Translations under genes and position numbers: made by a program
Shown: one piece after another, positions 43,798 through 52,674 of the stretch
Layout of the letters: each line of letters starts with the position of its first letter
Position numbering within the stretch: position 1 is the first letter of the stretch
Source: Ochrobactrum quorumnocens
GTDB lineage: Bacteria > Pseudomonadota > Alphaproteobacteria > Rhizobiales > Rhizobiaceae
Assembly: GCF_002278035.1 (NCBI RefSeq)
Contig: NZ_CP022603.1
Location: 1,728,501 to 1,792,500, forward strand
Direction of reading: 5' to 3'
Length of the DNA stretch: 64,000 bases
The notes under the pieces: model-generated
What the model was told of the DNA's origin: nothing
The model's database searches: none
Seen by the model: only the letters and a program-made list of their open reading frames with translations

Positions 43798-45128
43798 GCG
43801 TAGATGTTTTGCTCAATACGGCTGGAAGATTAGGGTCGCTCGCCAAGGGAACCGGTGCGCAACAGGGCGCTGTGGCGAAACTGAATGGCGAAAATCAGGA
43901 ACAATCCGAGACCGCAAAATTGTTCGGCGCGCTTCTCGAAAAGCCTCAGAGCAAGCTGTTGCCAGACGATGAACAGCAGGAAGACGATACGCAGTCTGAT
44001 GATAGCGATAAGACGGACCGTGAAACTTCGGCTCAATCCCCGGCCCAGTCTTCAGTCTATGGCGCATCGCAGACCTTGCTTGCTCTGGCGGCAGGGTTGA
44101 CTACCACGACAGGAGACAAACAAGCTGCGGCAGGCAACGATCCTGCCAGGCTTGATGCAAATATGTCGGCACTGGCAGATGTGGCGGAGGCTGACCCGGC
44201 AACGGCTGTCGCTAACGTCGGCGATGTGCAAATGCCTGAAATGGAGCCAAAGAAGGATCAGCCAAAGAGGGATCAGAAGGACAGCATTCAGGCAAGCAAG
44301 AACAACCCGGCTTCTGTTGATCCCAAGAACGCTGCAAAAGCTGAAAATGTTGTCAGTCACAATCCGGCTACTGCAACAACAGGGAAGCAGGCTGAGAGTG
44401 GAGCGGAAGGTTCTTCTGCATTGCCTAAGCCCGATCTATCAGCACAGTCGAACCAAGCTGCAGAACCAGACCGTCCCAATGTGCAGCCGCAGCAACACGC
44501 TGGGAGGTCGTCTTCCGCTGTTGACGTTAAGTCTCCTATGCCGACTGCTTCAACGGCAGCCGCACGCATTGCGGATATTCAGATTGTGTCCGAGCGCAGC
44601 TTCGGTGCGGTTAAGACTTTGCAGATCAGGCTTGATCCCGTGGAGCTTGGTGCTGTGACTGCGCGAATTCGTCTGGTCGCCGATAATAGTGTCGAAGTGC
44701 ATCTCGTCGCTGACAAAGCCCATGGGGCGGAAGCACTGGCAGCGGATCGTTCGATGATTGAAAAAGCGCTGAAAGCTGCAGGGATTGCAGACGATGCGAA
44801 AATCGCGGTGACGGTTACAGAACGCGGAGCAGTCAGTGCAGATCAGCATAGTGCTGCAAGCCAGAGCGCGGGGCATCAGCAGGCAGGCACTCAGCAGCAA
44901 GGCACTCAGCAGCAAGGGCAGCAATCTCCCGACATGCAGAACGGCTCGGATGGCCGAGGCAATGCGCAGGGACAGTCGCAGGCGCAGTTCATGGGCGGAG
45001 AGGGCAGACAGAATGGCGAATCCGGTCAGGCAGAGCGCAGCCAAATGGGCACTGGTGTTTCTGGTGAAGCCAGTGAGCGTGAAGTTTCTGGCAGTCCTGG
45101 CGGCCGTAATCGGGGCCTGGTCGTTTAG
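43794..45128 (+). CDS. fliK: Flagellar hook-length control protein FliK (MotD type)
   Basis: The 444-residue protein is mostly low-complexity (Gln/Ala/Asp/Lys-rich, ~20-250), as expected for an export-ruler. The compact C-terminal domain 'FGAVKTLQIRLDPVELGAVTARIRLVADNSVEVHLVA' (~273-309) is the FliK hook-length switch domain. A Gln repeat tail (HQQAGTQQQGTQQQGQQS, ~362-380) follows. It ends hook growth by switching FlhB. In rhizobia it was first called MotD. Its last 50 bases are shared with the next gene in another frame. Confidence 0.9.
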   Translation: MSVDVLLNTAGRLGSLAKGTGAQQGAVAKLNGENQEQSETAKLFGALLEKPQSKLLPDDEQQEDDTQSDDSDKTDRETSAQSPAQSSVYGASQTLLALAAGLTTTTGDKQAAAGNDPARLDANMSALADVAEADPATAVANVGDVQMPEMEPKKDQPKRDQKDSIQASKNNPASVDPKNAAKAENVVSHNPATATTGKQAESGAEGSSALPKPDLSAQSNQAAEPDRPNVQPQQHAGRSSSAVDVKSPMPTASTAAARIADIQIVSERSFGAVKTLQIRLDPVELGAVTARIRLVADNSVEVHLVADKAHGAEALAADRSMIEKALKAAGIADDAKIAVTVTERGAVSADQHSAASQSAGHQQAGTQQQGTQQQGQQSPDMQNGSDGRGNAQGQSQAQFMGGEGRQNGESGQAERSQMGTGVSGEASEREVSGSPGGRNRGLVV

Positions 45129-45639
45129 TTTAGCAACAGCTAAAGCGGAGAATACTTGTGAACGGGAAATGCACCGTGCATCTGCCCGTTATGACGTGCC
45201 GCTCGGTATTCTCTATGCCGTCGGTTTGACAGAGACCGGGCGGAAAAACTCGCTTCAGCCCTATGCGATGAACATTGAAGGACGAGCTGAGTTTTTTCCA
45301 TCTCAAGCCGCCGCATTAAAGCGTTTCACCCAAGTACACGCCGAAGGTGCAAAGCTGATTGATCTGGGCTGCATGCAGATTAATCACTACTATCATTCGC
45401 GCGAATTTCCGTCCGTCGGCGCGATGCTGCAGCCCAGCCTCAATGTCGATTACGCTGCACGTTTTTTGAAGCGTCTCCGGGAGCGCGAAGGCAACTGGAC
45501 GATGGCAGTTGCACGCTATCATGCAGGCCCAAATAATGACCCTGCACAGAAGCGATATGTGTGTCGCGTAATGACAAACATGATCGCTTCGGGCTTCGGA
45601 AATTGGACGCCACAGGCAAAAAGCTTTTGCGCTGGCTGA
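45079..45639 (+). CDS. Lytic transglycosylase-like peptidoglycan hydrolase in the flagellar cluster
   Basis: I choose GTG 45079, which gives a signal peptide (MKFLAVLAAVIGAWSFSLATAKAEN) and 186 residues; GTG 45055 is an alternative. The SLT domain shows the catalytic Glu in 'ILYAVGLTETGRK' (ES/TETG motif), 'LGCMQINHYYHS' (GxMQin) and 'AVARYHAGPNN' (AYNaG-like). It should cleave peptidoglycan to let the rod through, a role FlgJ's muramidase takes in enterics. The 50-base out-of-frame overlap with fliK is unusually long. Confidence 0.88.
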   Translation: MKFLAVLAAVIGAWSFSLATAKAENTCEREMHRASARYDVPLGILYAVGLTETGRKNSLQPYAMNIEGRAEFFPSQAAALKRFTQVHAEGAKLIDLGCMQINHYYHSREFPSVGAMLQPSLNVDYAARFLKRLREREGNWTMAVARYHAGPNNDPAQKRYVCRVMTNMIASGFGNWTPQAKSFCAG

Positions 45640-45979
45640 TTGTGAATCCACGAAAAATGCTGGTTGTAGCGGTGGCTGCTATACACGCATCTTCCTGCCG
45701 TACAATCTGTGGTTGTTCAGCTATATATTAGCTATTTAAGAGGATAAATTTTTAAGTGCTTGTAAAGAATCGTAAAACTTCGTGAGCTTGTTAACCAATC
45801 GTTAAGGTTTTCAGACGCAGAGTGTCCATTCGATGCAATCATCGCGATTCCATACAAATTAGATAATGCTAAAACGCCTCCCAATTTATTGCGGGCAACT
45901 TTTTGTCATTGCCGCTGACTCCTCCTGCCCGTTACTTCTGTCTTGCTTGGGTTAACATATTGATTCGGAAGGCGGGCCG
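45640..45979. promoter_or_regulatory. ftcR upstream region
   Basis: No ORF is supported in these 340 AT-rich bases. The notable site is the CtrA-like box at 45790-45806. A GTTAAC sits at 45951-45956, near the start. The leader before ATG 45980 carries a GGAAGGCGGG ribosome site. Confidence 0.5.
45790..45806 (-). promoter_or_regulatory. CtrA-box-like site upstream of ftcR
   Basis: Read on the minus strand this is TTAA-CGATTGG-TTAAC, an exact match to the CtrA consensus TTAA-N7-TTAAC. On the plus strand only the last base differs. It lies 173 bases before the ftcR start codon. Binding is inferred. Confidence 0.55.
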
Positions 45980-46663
45980 ATGATCGTAGTCATAGATGAG
46001 CGGAATATTGTGACTGAGGGGTACTCCTCTTGGTTCAGCCGGGAAGGCATCACGACAACCGGCTTCACACCAGATGATTTCAATGAGTGGGTCGAGAGCG
46101 TACCCCGTCAGGATATTATGGCGGTCGAAGCTTTCCTGATCGGCGAATGTGAAGCTCAAAACGGTCTTCCAGCCCGAATTCGTGAACGCTGCAAGGCACC
46201 GGTTATTGCTGTGAATGACCGCCCCTCACTTGAACACACTCTGGAGCTTTTTCAATCCGGGGTTGATGACGTGGTCCGCAAACCGGTCCATGTCCGCGAG
46301 ATACTTGCCCGAATTAATGCTATTCGTCGCCGTACCGGCGCAGCTGGTTTGTCCGGCGATGATGGAACAGCGCTCGGTCCGATCCGCGTTTTCTCCGATG
46401 GTCGTGATCCACAGATAAATGGTGTGGATTTCCCACTGCCTCGTCGTGAGCGCCGTATTCTTGAATATCTAATTGCAAACCGTGGTCGTCGCCTTAACAA
46501 GGCGCAGATTTTCAGCGCGATTTACGGCATTTTCGACAGCGAAGTCGAAGAGAATGTGGTCGAAAGCCATATTAGCAAGCTCCGCAAGAAATTGCGTGAA
46601 AAGCTTGGTTTTGATCCTGTTGATTCAAAACGTTTTCTTGGATACTCAATCAATATCGATTGA
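45980..46663 (+). CDS. ftcR: FtcR-like OmpR-family flagellar regulator
   Basis: The 227-residue protein has a receiver-like N-terminal domain (~1-115) and an OmpR/PhoB winged helix (~130-225: '[20 protein letters not shown]', '[20 protein letters not shown]'). It corresponds to Brucella FtcR and Sinorhizobium Rem, the flagellar master regulators. The expected phospho-acceptor position carries Glu50 (DIMAVE instead of D-x3-4-D), while Asp6 and the conserved Lys101-Pro102 remain. No histidine kinase lies nearby. It therefore looks like an orphan regulator working without phosphorylation. Confidence 0.92.
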   Translation: MIVVIDERNIVTEGYSSWFSREGITTTGFTPDDFNEWVESVPRQDIMAVEAFLIGECEAQNGLPARIRERCKAPVIAVNDRPSLEHTLELFQSGVDDVVRKPVHVREILARINAIRRRTGAAGLSGDDGTALGPIRVFSDGRDPQINGVDFPLPRRERRILEYLIANRGRRLNKAQIFSAIYGIFDSEVEENVVESHISKLRKKLREKLGFDPVDSKRFLGYSINID

Positions 46664-46856
46664 GATTCGTGTCCTGTCTACGAAGCCTTCAAAAGCTCAA
46701 ATCCAGTAATTCGCGGTTTTTAAAGGTGGTTCGTTCCGGGCGCCCCTGAAACTGATTGAGTCCTCAGTAAAAGCGTAAAAATCCTAACGGCTACAGTTTC
46801 ACGCAAGCGTGGCTCGATAGCTTGTCTGCGGATTCTCAAATTCTCAGGAGTTGCCA

Positions 46857-48059
46857 ATGAGCCTCTACGGTATGATGCGGACCGGCGTTTCGGGTATGAA
46901 CGCGCAGGCTAACCGCTTGTCTGCGGTCGCGGATAACATCGCAAATGCGAGCACGGTCGGTTACAAGCGCGCTGATGCGCAGTTCTCTTCCCTCGTTCTG
47001 CCAAACACCGCAGGCCAATATAATTCTGGCAGCGTAGAAACCAATATCCGCTACGGCATTTCCGATCAGGGCGGCATTCGTCCGACTTCCTCAGCTACCG
47101 ACCTTGCTATCGACGGCAACGGCTATTTTGTAGTCAGCGATGCTGACGGCACACCTTACCTTACGCGCGCAGGCTCATTTGTGCCGGATCAGTATGGTAA
47201 TCTCGTCAATACATCTGGCTACTATCTGATGGGTTATCCAGCGGACGCGAACGGCCAGGTTAATACGGTCGCCAATAGCTTCGACGGTTTGGAACGTGTG
47301 AACGTCAAGCAGTCCGATCTGGTTGCGACGCCTAGTACATCGGGCAATTTTACCGTCAACCTGCCATCGACTGATCAAGTGCCGGCTACCGGCGAGTTCA
47401 ATCACAAAACATCGCTGATTGCTTATGACAATCTCGGCGGCAAGATTACGCTGGATGTCTACTTCACAAAGACTGGCGACAACACCTGGGATGTTTCGAT
47501 TAAAAATGCTGCGGACGGCGTTGAAGTGGGAACGACCACTTTGAATTTTGAAGGCACGAACGGTAAGCTGCTTTCCGGCGGCGACGTTGCTGTCGACCTC
47601 ACGGCCTATAACGGCCAGTCATTGGATCTTAACCTCGGTTCGTCCAAGCAGCTCGCCAAGGACTATACGATCAGCGAAGCCGTTATCAACGGTCAGGCAC
47701 CTTCGTCGATCAAGGGCGTTGATATTGGCAAAGACGGCTCGGTCGTAGCGCTTTATGAGAACGGCGCGCAGAAGCTGCTTTATCGTGTTCCGCTTGGAAC
47801 AGTTGCCAGCCCCGATCGCATGTCGGTTATCAGTGGCAACGTGTTTTCACCAAGTGCTGAATCCGGCAACATCCAGCTTGGCTTCCCTGAGGGCGGCGGC
47901 ATGGGCAAGATTTCGTCCGGTGCGCTGGAAGAATCCAACGCTGATATTGCGCAGGAGCTGACCGACATGATCGAAGCTCAGCGCAGCTACACCGCCAATT
48001 CGAAGGTCTTCCAAACCGGCTCCGAATTGATGGACGTGCTGGTGAACCTGAAAAGATAA
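46857..48059 (+). CDS. flgE: Flagellar hook protein FlgE
   Basis: I use ATG 46857 (MSLYGMMRTGVSGMNAQANRLSAVADNIANASTVGYKRA), preceded by CAGGAG; a TTG two codons upstream is less likely. The 400-residue protein has the N-terminal hook/rod signature (~23-36), a beta-rich middle, and a C-terminal helix 'ELTDMIEAQRSYTANSKVFQTGSELMDVLVNLKR'. It forms the flexible hook. A terminator follows. Confidence 0.97.
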   Translation: MSLYGMMRTGVSGMNAQANRLSAVADNIANASTVGYKRADAQFSSLVLPNTAGQYNSGSVETNIRYGISDQGGIRPTSSATDLAIDGNGYFVVSDADGTPYLTRAGSFVPDQYGNLVNTSGYYLMGYPADANGQVNTVANSFDGLERVNVKQSDLVATPSTSGNFTVNLPSTDQVPATGEFNHKTSLIAYDNLGGKITLDVYFTKTGDNTWDVSIKNAADGVEVGTTTLNFEGTNGKLLSGGDVAVDLTAYNGQSLDLNLGSSKQLAKDYTISEAVINGQAPSSIKGVDIGKDGSVVALYENGAQKLLYRVPLGTVASPDRMSVISGNVFSPSAESGNIQLGFPEGGGMGKISSGALEESNADIAQELTDMIEAQRSYTANSKVFQTGSELMDVLVNLKR

Positions 48060-48067
48060 ACTGAAAC

Positions 48068-48112
48068 AATTCCGGGGATGGTGGGGACCTCCTTCCCCGG
48101 AATTTCGATTTT
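48068..48112 (+). terminator. Terminator after flgE
   Basis: An 11-bp stem (AATTCCGGGGA at 48068-48078, TCCCCGGAATT at 48094-48104) with a 15-base loop is followed by TCGATTTT. It separates the hook gene from the flgK run. Confidence 0.85.
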
Positions 48113-48213
48113 AGAGCGCATCCCAAATAGTGTGAAACGGTATTCGGGGGGGCGCGTTAAAACAAAATGTTGAGATGCGCCGATTTGATCCAATCAGTTC
48201 GAATTGCGCTCTA
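48112..48213. repeat. Bru-RS-like palindromic repeat, variant with perfect inverted ends
   Basis: This 102-bp element starts TAGAGCGCA and ends TGCGCTCTA, a perfect 9-base inverted end pair (allowing the last A at 48213). The inner sequence differs from the main copies. It lies between the flgE terminator and flgK. Confidence 0.65.
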
Positions 48214-48266
48214 AGTAACTGGACCGTTTTCGCAACAAAAACGGTTTCAAGTAGGATGGGGATAAG

Positions 48267-49721
48267 ATGTCGCTTAGTTCTGCTCTTCTGACGGCCAAAA
48301 GTTCGCTTGCGGCAACGTCCAAGCAGACGTCAGTCGTCTCTCGCAATATCGCGGGGGTCAATGATCCCGATTATTCGCGGCGTACCGCTTCGCTGGCGTC
48401 GGGCCCCTATGGCTCGCTTTATGTGAATATCAGCCGGTCCGCCGATGAGGCGCTGTTCAACCGCTTTATTCAATCCAACAGCACGGCATCCTCTTCTTCT
48501 ATCCTTGCAGGCGGGCTTGACCGCCTTTCATCGCTTTATTCTGCGGACAATTATTCCGGTTCTGCTTCTGCCTTGATAGGCGATCTGCGCGATGCGCTTC
48601 AGACCTTTGCTGCATCGCCTTCCAATTCGGCACTTGGCGATAGCGTCGTATCGACTGCGCAAGCGTTGGCCAATGCATTGAACAGCGGCACAAAACAGGT
48701 TCAGTCGCTGCGTACCGATGCAGATAATGAAATCACGGATTCAGTCGCCAATATCAACGATGTGCTGACGAAGTTCGAAAAGGTCAATCAGCAGATCGTC
48801 AGCGGTACGCGCGCAGGCAGTGATGTCTCCGATTTCCTCGATCAGCGAGATTCACTTCTCAAGCAGCTTTCCGGCGAAATCGGCATCACAACGATGGTGC
48901 GTGGCGACAATGACATGGTCATTTTCGCAGAAAACGGCGTGACACTGTTTGAAACCTCGGCACGTAAGATCAGCTTCCAGTCGTCGAGCGGTCTGGCTGC
49001 CGGCGTGGCTGGCAACGCTGTTCTGGTCGATGGTGTGCCGCTTACGCACGACACATTCGATCAGCCTTACGGTACAGGCCGCCTGAGCGGCCTCCTGCAG
49101 TTGCGCGACCAGATTGCGCCGCAATACCAGATGCAGCTTGATGAGATCGCACGCGGTCTGGTGACAATGTTTGCCGAAAGCGATCAGACAGGTGCAGGAC
49201 CAGATCAGACCGGCCTGTTCAGCTGGGAAGGCTCTCCAGCGGTGCCGGGTGCAGGTGTTTCAGCGGGCATTGCTGGCACGCTCAAAGTGTCGTCAGCATT
49301 TGTAGCATCAGAAGGCGGCAGTTCGCTTCTCTTGCGTGATGGCGGTGCGAACGGTGCCAATTACAAATATAATACGACTGGTGCGGCTGGTTTTAGTGAT
49401 CGTCTGCGCGATTTGAATCAGGCCTTCTCGGAGCCGCTGACTTTCGCCTCGTCTGCTGGGGTCAACTCCAGTGCAAGCCTTATTGATTATAGCGCTTCCT
49501 CGATCAGCTGGCTGGAAGGCAAGCGAAAGACGGCAAACGCCAATTTCTCCTATAATCAGACAGTTGCCGTGCAGGCCGATCAGGCTCTTTCCAATGCCAA
49601 TGGTGTCGATATCAACACTGAAATGGCGCTGCTGCTTGATCTTGAACATTCCTATCAGGCATCGAGCCGGGTGTTGACGACGGTCAACGCCATGCTTGAC
49701 GAACTTATCAGAGCGGTGTGA
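48267..49721 (+). CDS. flgK: Flagellar hook-filament junction protein FlgK
   Basis: The 484-residue protein begins 'MSLSSALLTAKSSLAATSKQTSVVSRNIAGVNDPDYSRR', with the FlgK/rod signature near 24-38. The middle 'LDQRDSLLKQLSGEIGI' (~191-207) is typical, and the C-terminus is 'GVDINTEMALLLDLEHSYQASSRVLTTVNAMLDELIRAV'. It joins hook to filament. flgL starts immediately after. Confidence 0.95.
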   Translation: MSLSSALLTAKSSLAATSKQTSVVSRNIAGVNDPDYSRRTASLASGPYGSLYVNISRSADEALFNRFIQSNSTASSSSILAGGLDRLSSLYSADNYSGSASALIGDLRDALQTFAASPSNSALGDSVVSTAQALANALNSGTKQVQSLRTDADNEITDSVANINDVLTKFEKVNQQIVSGTRAGSDVSDFLDQRDSLLKQLSGEIGITTMVRGDNDMVIFAENGVTLFETSARKISFQSSSGLAAGVAGNAVLVDGVPLTHDTFDQPYGTGRLSGLLQLRDQIAPQYQMQLDEIARGLVTMFAESDQTGAGPDQTGLFSWEGSPAVPGAGVSAGIAGTLKVSSAFVASEGGSSLLLRDGGANGANYKYNTTGAAGFSDRLRDLNQAFSEPLTFASSAGVNSSASLIDYSASSISWLEGKRKTANANFSYNQTVAVQADQALSNANGVDINTEMALLLDLEHSYQASSRVLTTVNAMLDELIRAV

Positions 49722-49726
49722 GGCTT

Positions 49727-50773
49727 ATGAAAGCGCAATCGATTTCGACTTATGGTGCAGCTTCAGCTCTCAAGGTCCTCGTGGCAAAAACCAAGGCTGA
49801 GCTTGGCAAAGCACAGCAGGAAGCGACCACCGGGATGGTGTTCGATGTCGGCCTGTCGCTCGGCTCCAAGTCTGGCCAGACTATATCCTTGCGCAAGGAA
49901 TATGATCGTCTGACTGTTCTGACAGATATGAATAAGCTGCTGCAGCAGCGGATGACGACGACGCAAACCGCCACCAGCACCATTATCGAGAACACGCAGG
50001 ATTTTCTTGGCGACCTGACAGGTGCAAACAGCACCGTTGAAAGCGCTGAGACGGCCGCAAAATCTGCAAAGTCTCTGTTGGATTCCGTCACTGGCCTGCT
50101 CAATACGAGTTACAATGGCGAGTATATTTTCTCCGGTGTGAACACCGATGTGAAGCCGATTGCCGACTACACCGAAGGCAGTGCCGCTCAGACAGCGGTG
50201 CGCCAGGCGTTCGAAGACCATTTCGGTTTCAGCATGAACGATCCGCAGGTTGCCAATATTACCGGCGATGAAATGAAAGCCTTTCTGGAAGGCGATTTTG
50301 CCGAGCAGTTCAATGATGCCAACTGGGACGCCAACTGGTCGAATGCGTCTGACACAGTCATCAAGAGCCGTATTTCACCAAGTGAAACGGCCTCAACATC
50401 GATTTCAGCCAATGCAGACGGTTTCCGCAAGACCATCATGTCGGCGGTGATGGTTTCTGAATTTGCGGCGATTGGTCTTAACAATTCTGCGTTCCAGGCG
50501 CTCACGACACAGGCCATGCAAACCACGACGCAGGCGGTCACTCAAACCACTTCAGAGCAGACGACGCTTGGTCTTGCGCAGCAACGGACAAATGCAGCGA
50601 CAACACGCATCGCAGCTCAGCAGAAAATCCTCAATGAATCGGTTCTCGATCTTGAGGAAGTCGATCCTTACGAAGCGGCGACCCGCGTCACTGCATTGAT
50701 GACACAGATTGAAACATCCTATGCGCTGACAGTTCAGCTGCAGAATATGAGCCTGCTTAACTATTTGAAATAG
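49727..50773 (+). CDS. flgL: Flagellar hook-filament junction protein FlgL
   Basis: I use ATG 49727 (MKAQSISTYGAASALKVLVAKTKAELGKAQQEATTG); GTG 49718, overlapping flgK, is possible. The 348-residue protein shows the flagellin-like N-terminal helix and 'LLNTSYNGEYIFSGVNTDVKPI' (~126-147), a FlgL hallmark, and ends with 'EVDPYEAATRVTALMTQIETSYALTVQLQNMSLLNYL'. It works with FlgK at the filament base. Confidence 0.93.
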   Translation: MKAQSISTYGAASALKVLVAKTKAELGKAQQEATTGMVFDVGLSLGSKSGQTISLRKEYDRLTVLTDMNKLLQQRMTTTQTATSTIIENTQDFLGDLTGANSTVESAETAAKSAKSLLDSVTGLLNTSYNGEYIFSGVNTDVKPIADYTEGSAAQTAVRQAFEDHFGFSMNDPQVANITGDEMKAFLEGDFAEQFNDANWDANWSNASDTVIKSRISPSETASTSISANADGFRKTIMSAVMVSEFAAIGLNNSAFQALTTQAMQTTTQAVTQTTSEQTTLGLAQQRTNAATTRIAAQQKILNESVLDLEEVDPYEAATRVTALMTQIETSYALTVQLQNMSLLNYLK

Positions 50774-50782
50774 TTAGACTAT

Positions 50783-50883
50783 TAGAGCGTCTTGCCTCTT
50801 TTGGCGCTACATAAGGACACTCTAAACAATTGAATCGACGCATCGCGCTTCCCAAAAAACGATTTCGATTTTGGGCCGATGCT
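50783..50883. repeat. Bru-RS-like palindromic repeat, variant
   Basis: This ~101-bp element begins TAGAGCGTCTTGCC. It has the right-half pattern ACGCATCGCGCTTCCC ... AAACGATTTCGATTTTGGGCCGATGCT, which is related to the family core in layout but not in exact bases. It fills most of the flgL-flaF gap. Confidence 0.55.
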
Positions 50884-50972
50884 GTGGGGCGCTTACCCGC
50901 CCCGAAGTTGAACATCACGCACCGGGCAGCATGAGGCGGCCTGTATGCGTGGTGCCGGAGAACGGAGACTAC

Positions 50973-51317
50973 ATGTACCAGCTGCGCTACGAAGACGTCA
51001 TGAATGATGATATGGCGAGCGCCAAGGAACGCGAGCGGATGCTTTTCGACCGTTCGATAGAAATGCTTGCCGCTGCCAAGGCCAATGGGGCCGGATCGCG
51101 CGATGGCATAGACGCTGCCTATTTCACGACCAAGCTCTGGACCACGATCATTGATGATCTTGGATCGGAAGAGAATGTGCTTCCAAAGGAACTCAAGGCG
51201 GCCATTATTTCGGTGGGGATATTCATTCTCAAAGAGATGGAACGCATTCGGCAGGGCGAAAGCAGTGATTACGATACCTTGATCGAAATCACCCAGTCCA
51301 TCCGGGATGGTCTGTGA
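50973..51317 (+). CDS. flaF: Flagellin biosynthesis regulator FlaF
   Basis: I use ATG 50973 ([32 protein letters not shown]), preceded by GGAG; the frame opens upstream into the repeat. The 114-residue helical protein matches FlaF, which in alphaproteobacteria promotes flagellin synthesis or secretion and opposes FlbT. flbT follows 1 base after its stop. Confidence 0.92.
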   Translation: MYQLRYEDVMNDDMASAKERERMLFDRSIEMLAAAKANGAGSRDGIDAAYFTTKLWTTIIDDLGSEENVLPKELKAAIISVGIFILKEMERIRQGESSDYDTLIEITQSIRDGL

Positions 51318-51318
51318 C

Positions 51319-51792
51319 ATGACGAATAATAACAAGTCGACCAATGACAAGTCGGCAATCCGTCTTTCGCTACGTGCGGGTGAGAAGATCTATATCAACG
51401 GCGCGGTGCTGAAAACGGATAGGAAAGTATCGCTTGAGCTGTTGAACGATGCGACTTTTCTACTGGAAAACCATGTTTTGCAGCCTGATGAGACGACAAC
51501 GCCACTGCGCCAGCTCTATTTTGCGGCACAGATGATCCTGATCGAGCCAGCTCTGAGAGAACAGGCTCGCGATACATTTGCGCAGATGCTGAAAGGCATG
51601 TTTGCGGCATTCAAGGACGCGGAAATCCTCAACGCGCTCAAGCTTGTTGATGAGTTGGTGCATAACGGACGTGTTTTTGAAGCACTGAAGACGATTCGTG
51701 CGCAATATCAGCGCGAGGCCGAGCTGATGGGCGAAGCTGTCCCGCCCGTGCCTGCAAAACAATCCGAACAGCCTACGGAGGCAAGTCTATGA
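51319..51792 (+). CDS. flbT: Flagellin post-transcriptional regulator FlbT
   Basis: I use ATG 51319 ([44 protein letters not shown]). The 157-residue protein has the standard FlbT core '[25 protein letters not shown]' (~18-42) and '[15 protein letters not shown]'. FlbT binds flagellin mRNA leaders; in Caulobacter it represses, while in Brucella it has been reported as an activator of flagellin. Its target here is probably the fliC leader. flgD starts in its last 4 bases. Confidence 0.94.
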   Translation: MTNNNKSTNDKSAIRLSLRAGEKIYINGAVLKTDRKVSLELLNDATFLLENHVLQPDETTTPLRQLYFAAQMILIEPALREQARDTFAQMLKGMFAAFKDAEILNALKLVDELVHNGRVFEALKTIRAQYQREAELMGEAVPPVPAKQSEQPTEASL

Positions 51793-52202
51793 CCACCACA
51801 TCGACAGTCGGTGCGAACAATACGGCCAACACAGCCAATTCATCGAGTGGCAATGCCGCAGCTGCCAAGGCCAGCGTCGATTACAATTCCTTCCTGAAGC
51901 TTTTGGTGACACAGATGCAGAATCAAGACCCGACGCAGCCTATGGATGCAACGCAATATGTCTCGCAGCTGGCCACCTTCTCCAATGTGGAGCAGGCAGT
52001 GCAGATGAACAGCAAGCTTGAAACGCTGATTGCCAATTCATCTTTGTCGCAAGCTGAAGGCTGGATCGGCCGCACATTGACAAGCGCTGACGGCACAGTC
52101 TCCGGCGTTGTCAAATCCGTGACTATTCAGTCATCGGGCATGCTTGCCGAACTGGAAGACGGCAAGACGATGCTGATCGGCCAAGGCGTCAAGATCAGCT
52201 AA
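51789..52202 (+). CDS. flgD: Flagellar hook-capping scaffold protein FlgD (short form)
   Basis: The 137-residue protein has the FlgD N-terminal core '[52 protein letters not shown]' (~29-80). It is shorter than enteric FlgD (~230) and lacks most of the C-terminal domains, as is usual in Rhizobiales. It caps the growing hook. Its stop codon touches a palindromic repeat element. Confidence 0.95.
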   Translation: MTTTSTVGANNTANTANSSSGNAAAAKASVDYNSFLKLLVTQMQNQDPTQPMDATQYVSQLATFSNVEQAVQMNSKLETLIANSSLSQAEGWIGRTLTSADGTVSGVVKSVTIQSSGMLAELEDGKTMLIGQGVKIS

Positions 52203-52204
52203 CA

Positions 52205-52308
52205 CCAATATCCGATGAGTACAACTCATTGGATATTGGTTAAGCCTTTGTGACGACTGAACATTTTCAAGGCGTGATGCGCCAGCATCTTAGCGCCTTG
52301 GTATAAGG
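52205..52308 (+). repeat. Palindromic repeat family B, copy 1
   Basis: This ~104-bp element starts with a hairpin (CCAATATCCGATGAG at 52205-52219, CTCATTGGATATTGG at 52225-52239, one G-T pair) and ends CAGCATCTTAGCGCCTTGGTATAAGG. A second copy in inverted orientation lies at 63452-63553. It separates flgD from fliQ. Confidence 0.8.
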
Positions 52309-52317
52309 AAAACGGTT

Positions 52318-52584
52318 TTGAACGAAGCTGATGCGCTCGATATCGTCAATTCGGCGGTTTGGACCGTGCTTATGGCCAGCGGTCCGGCTGTGCTTGCAGC
52401 TATGCTTGCGGGCATCGGTATTGCGCTGTTTCAGGCTTTGACACAGATTCAGGAAATGACGCTGACTTTCGTGCCGAAAATCATCGTCATTTTTGTGGTA
52501 CTTGCTTTTACCGCGCCGTTTGTCGGAGCGCAGATCAACTCTTTTACGCTGCTTGCCTATTCGCGCATCGAAAAAGGGTTTTAG
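52318..52584 (+). CDS. fliQ: Flagellar type III export protein FliQ
   Basis: The 88-residue protein has two membrane segments (~10-37 and ~48-72) and the FliQ signature 'ALFQALTQIQEMTLTFVPKIIVI'. The start is TTG at 52318, with AAGGAAAAC upstream. It is part of the export pore with FliP and FliR. Confidence 0.94.
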   Translation: MNEADALDIVNSAVWTVLMASGPAVLAAMLAGIGIALFQALTQIQEMTLTFVPKIIVIFVVLAFTAPFVGAQINSFTLLAYSRIEKGF

Positions 52585-52674
52585 AACCATGTTCCAGAGG
52601 AGGCTGCTGTTTCCCTGACGTAGCCCTCGCGCAAGCTTCGCCGTTTATGTTCCGTCGGACAATAGGAGACGGAC

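Noticed and set aside
44881..44935. The Gln-rich tandem repeat in fliK considered as a phase-variable tract
   Set aside because: The unit (CAGCAGCAAGGCACT-like) keeps reading frame and occurs only about two to three times; too short for frequent slippage.
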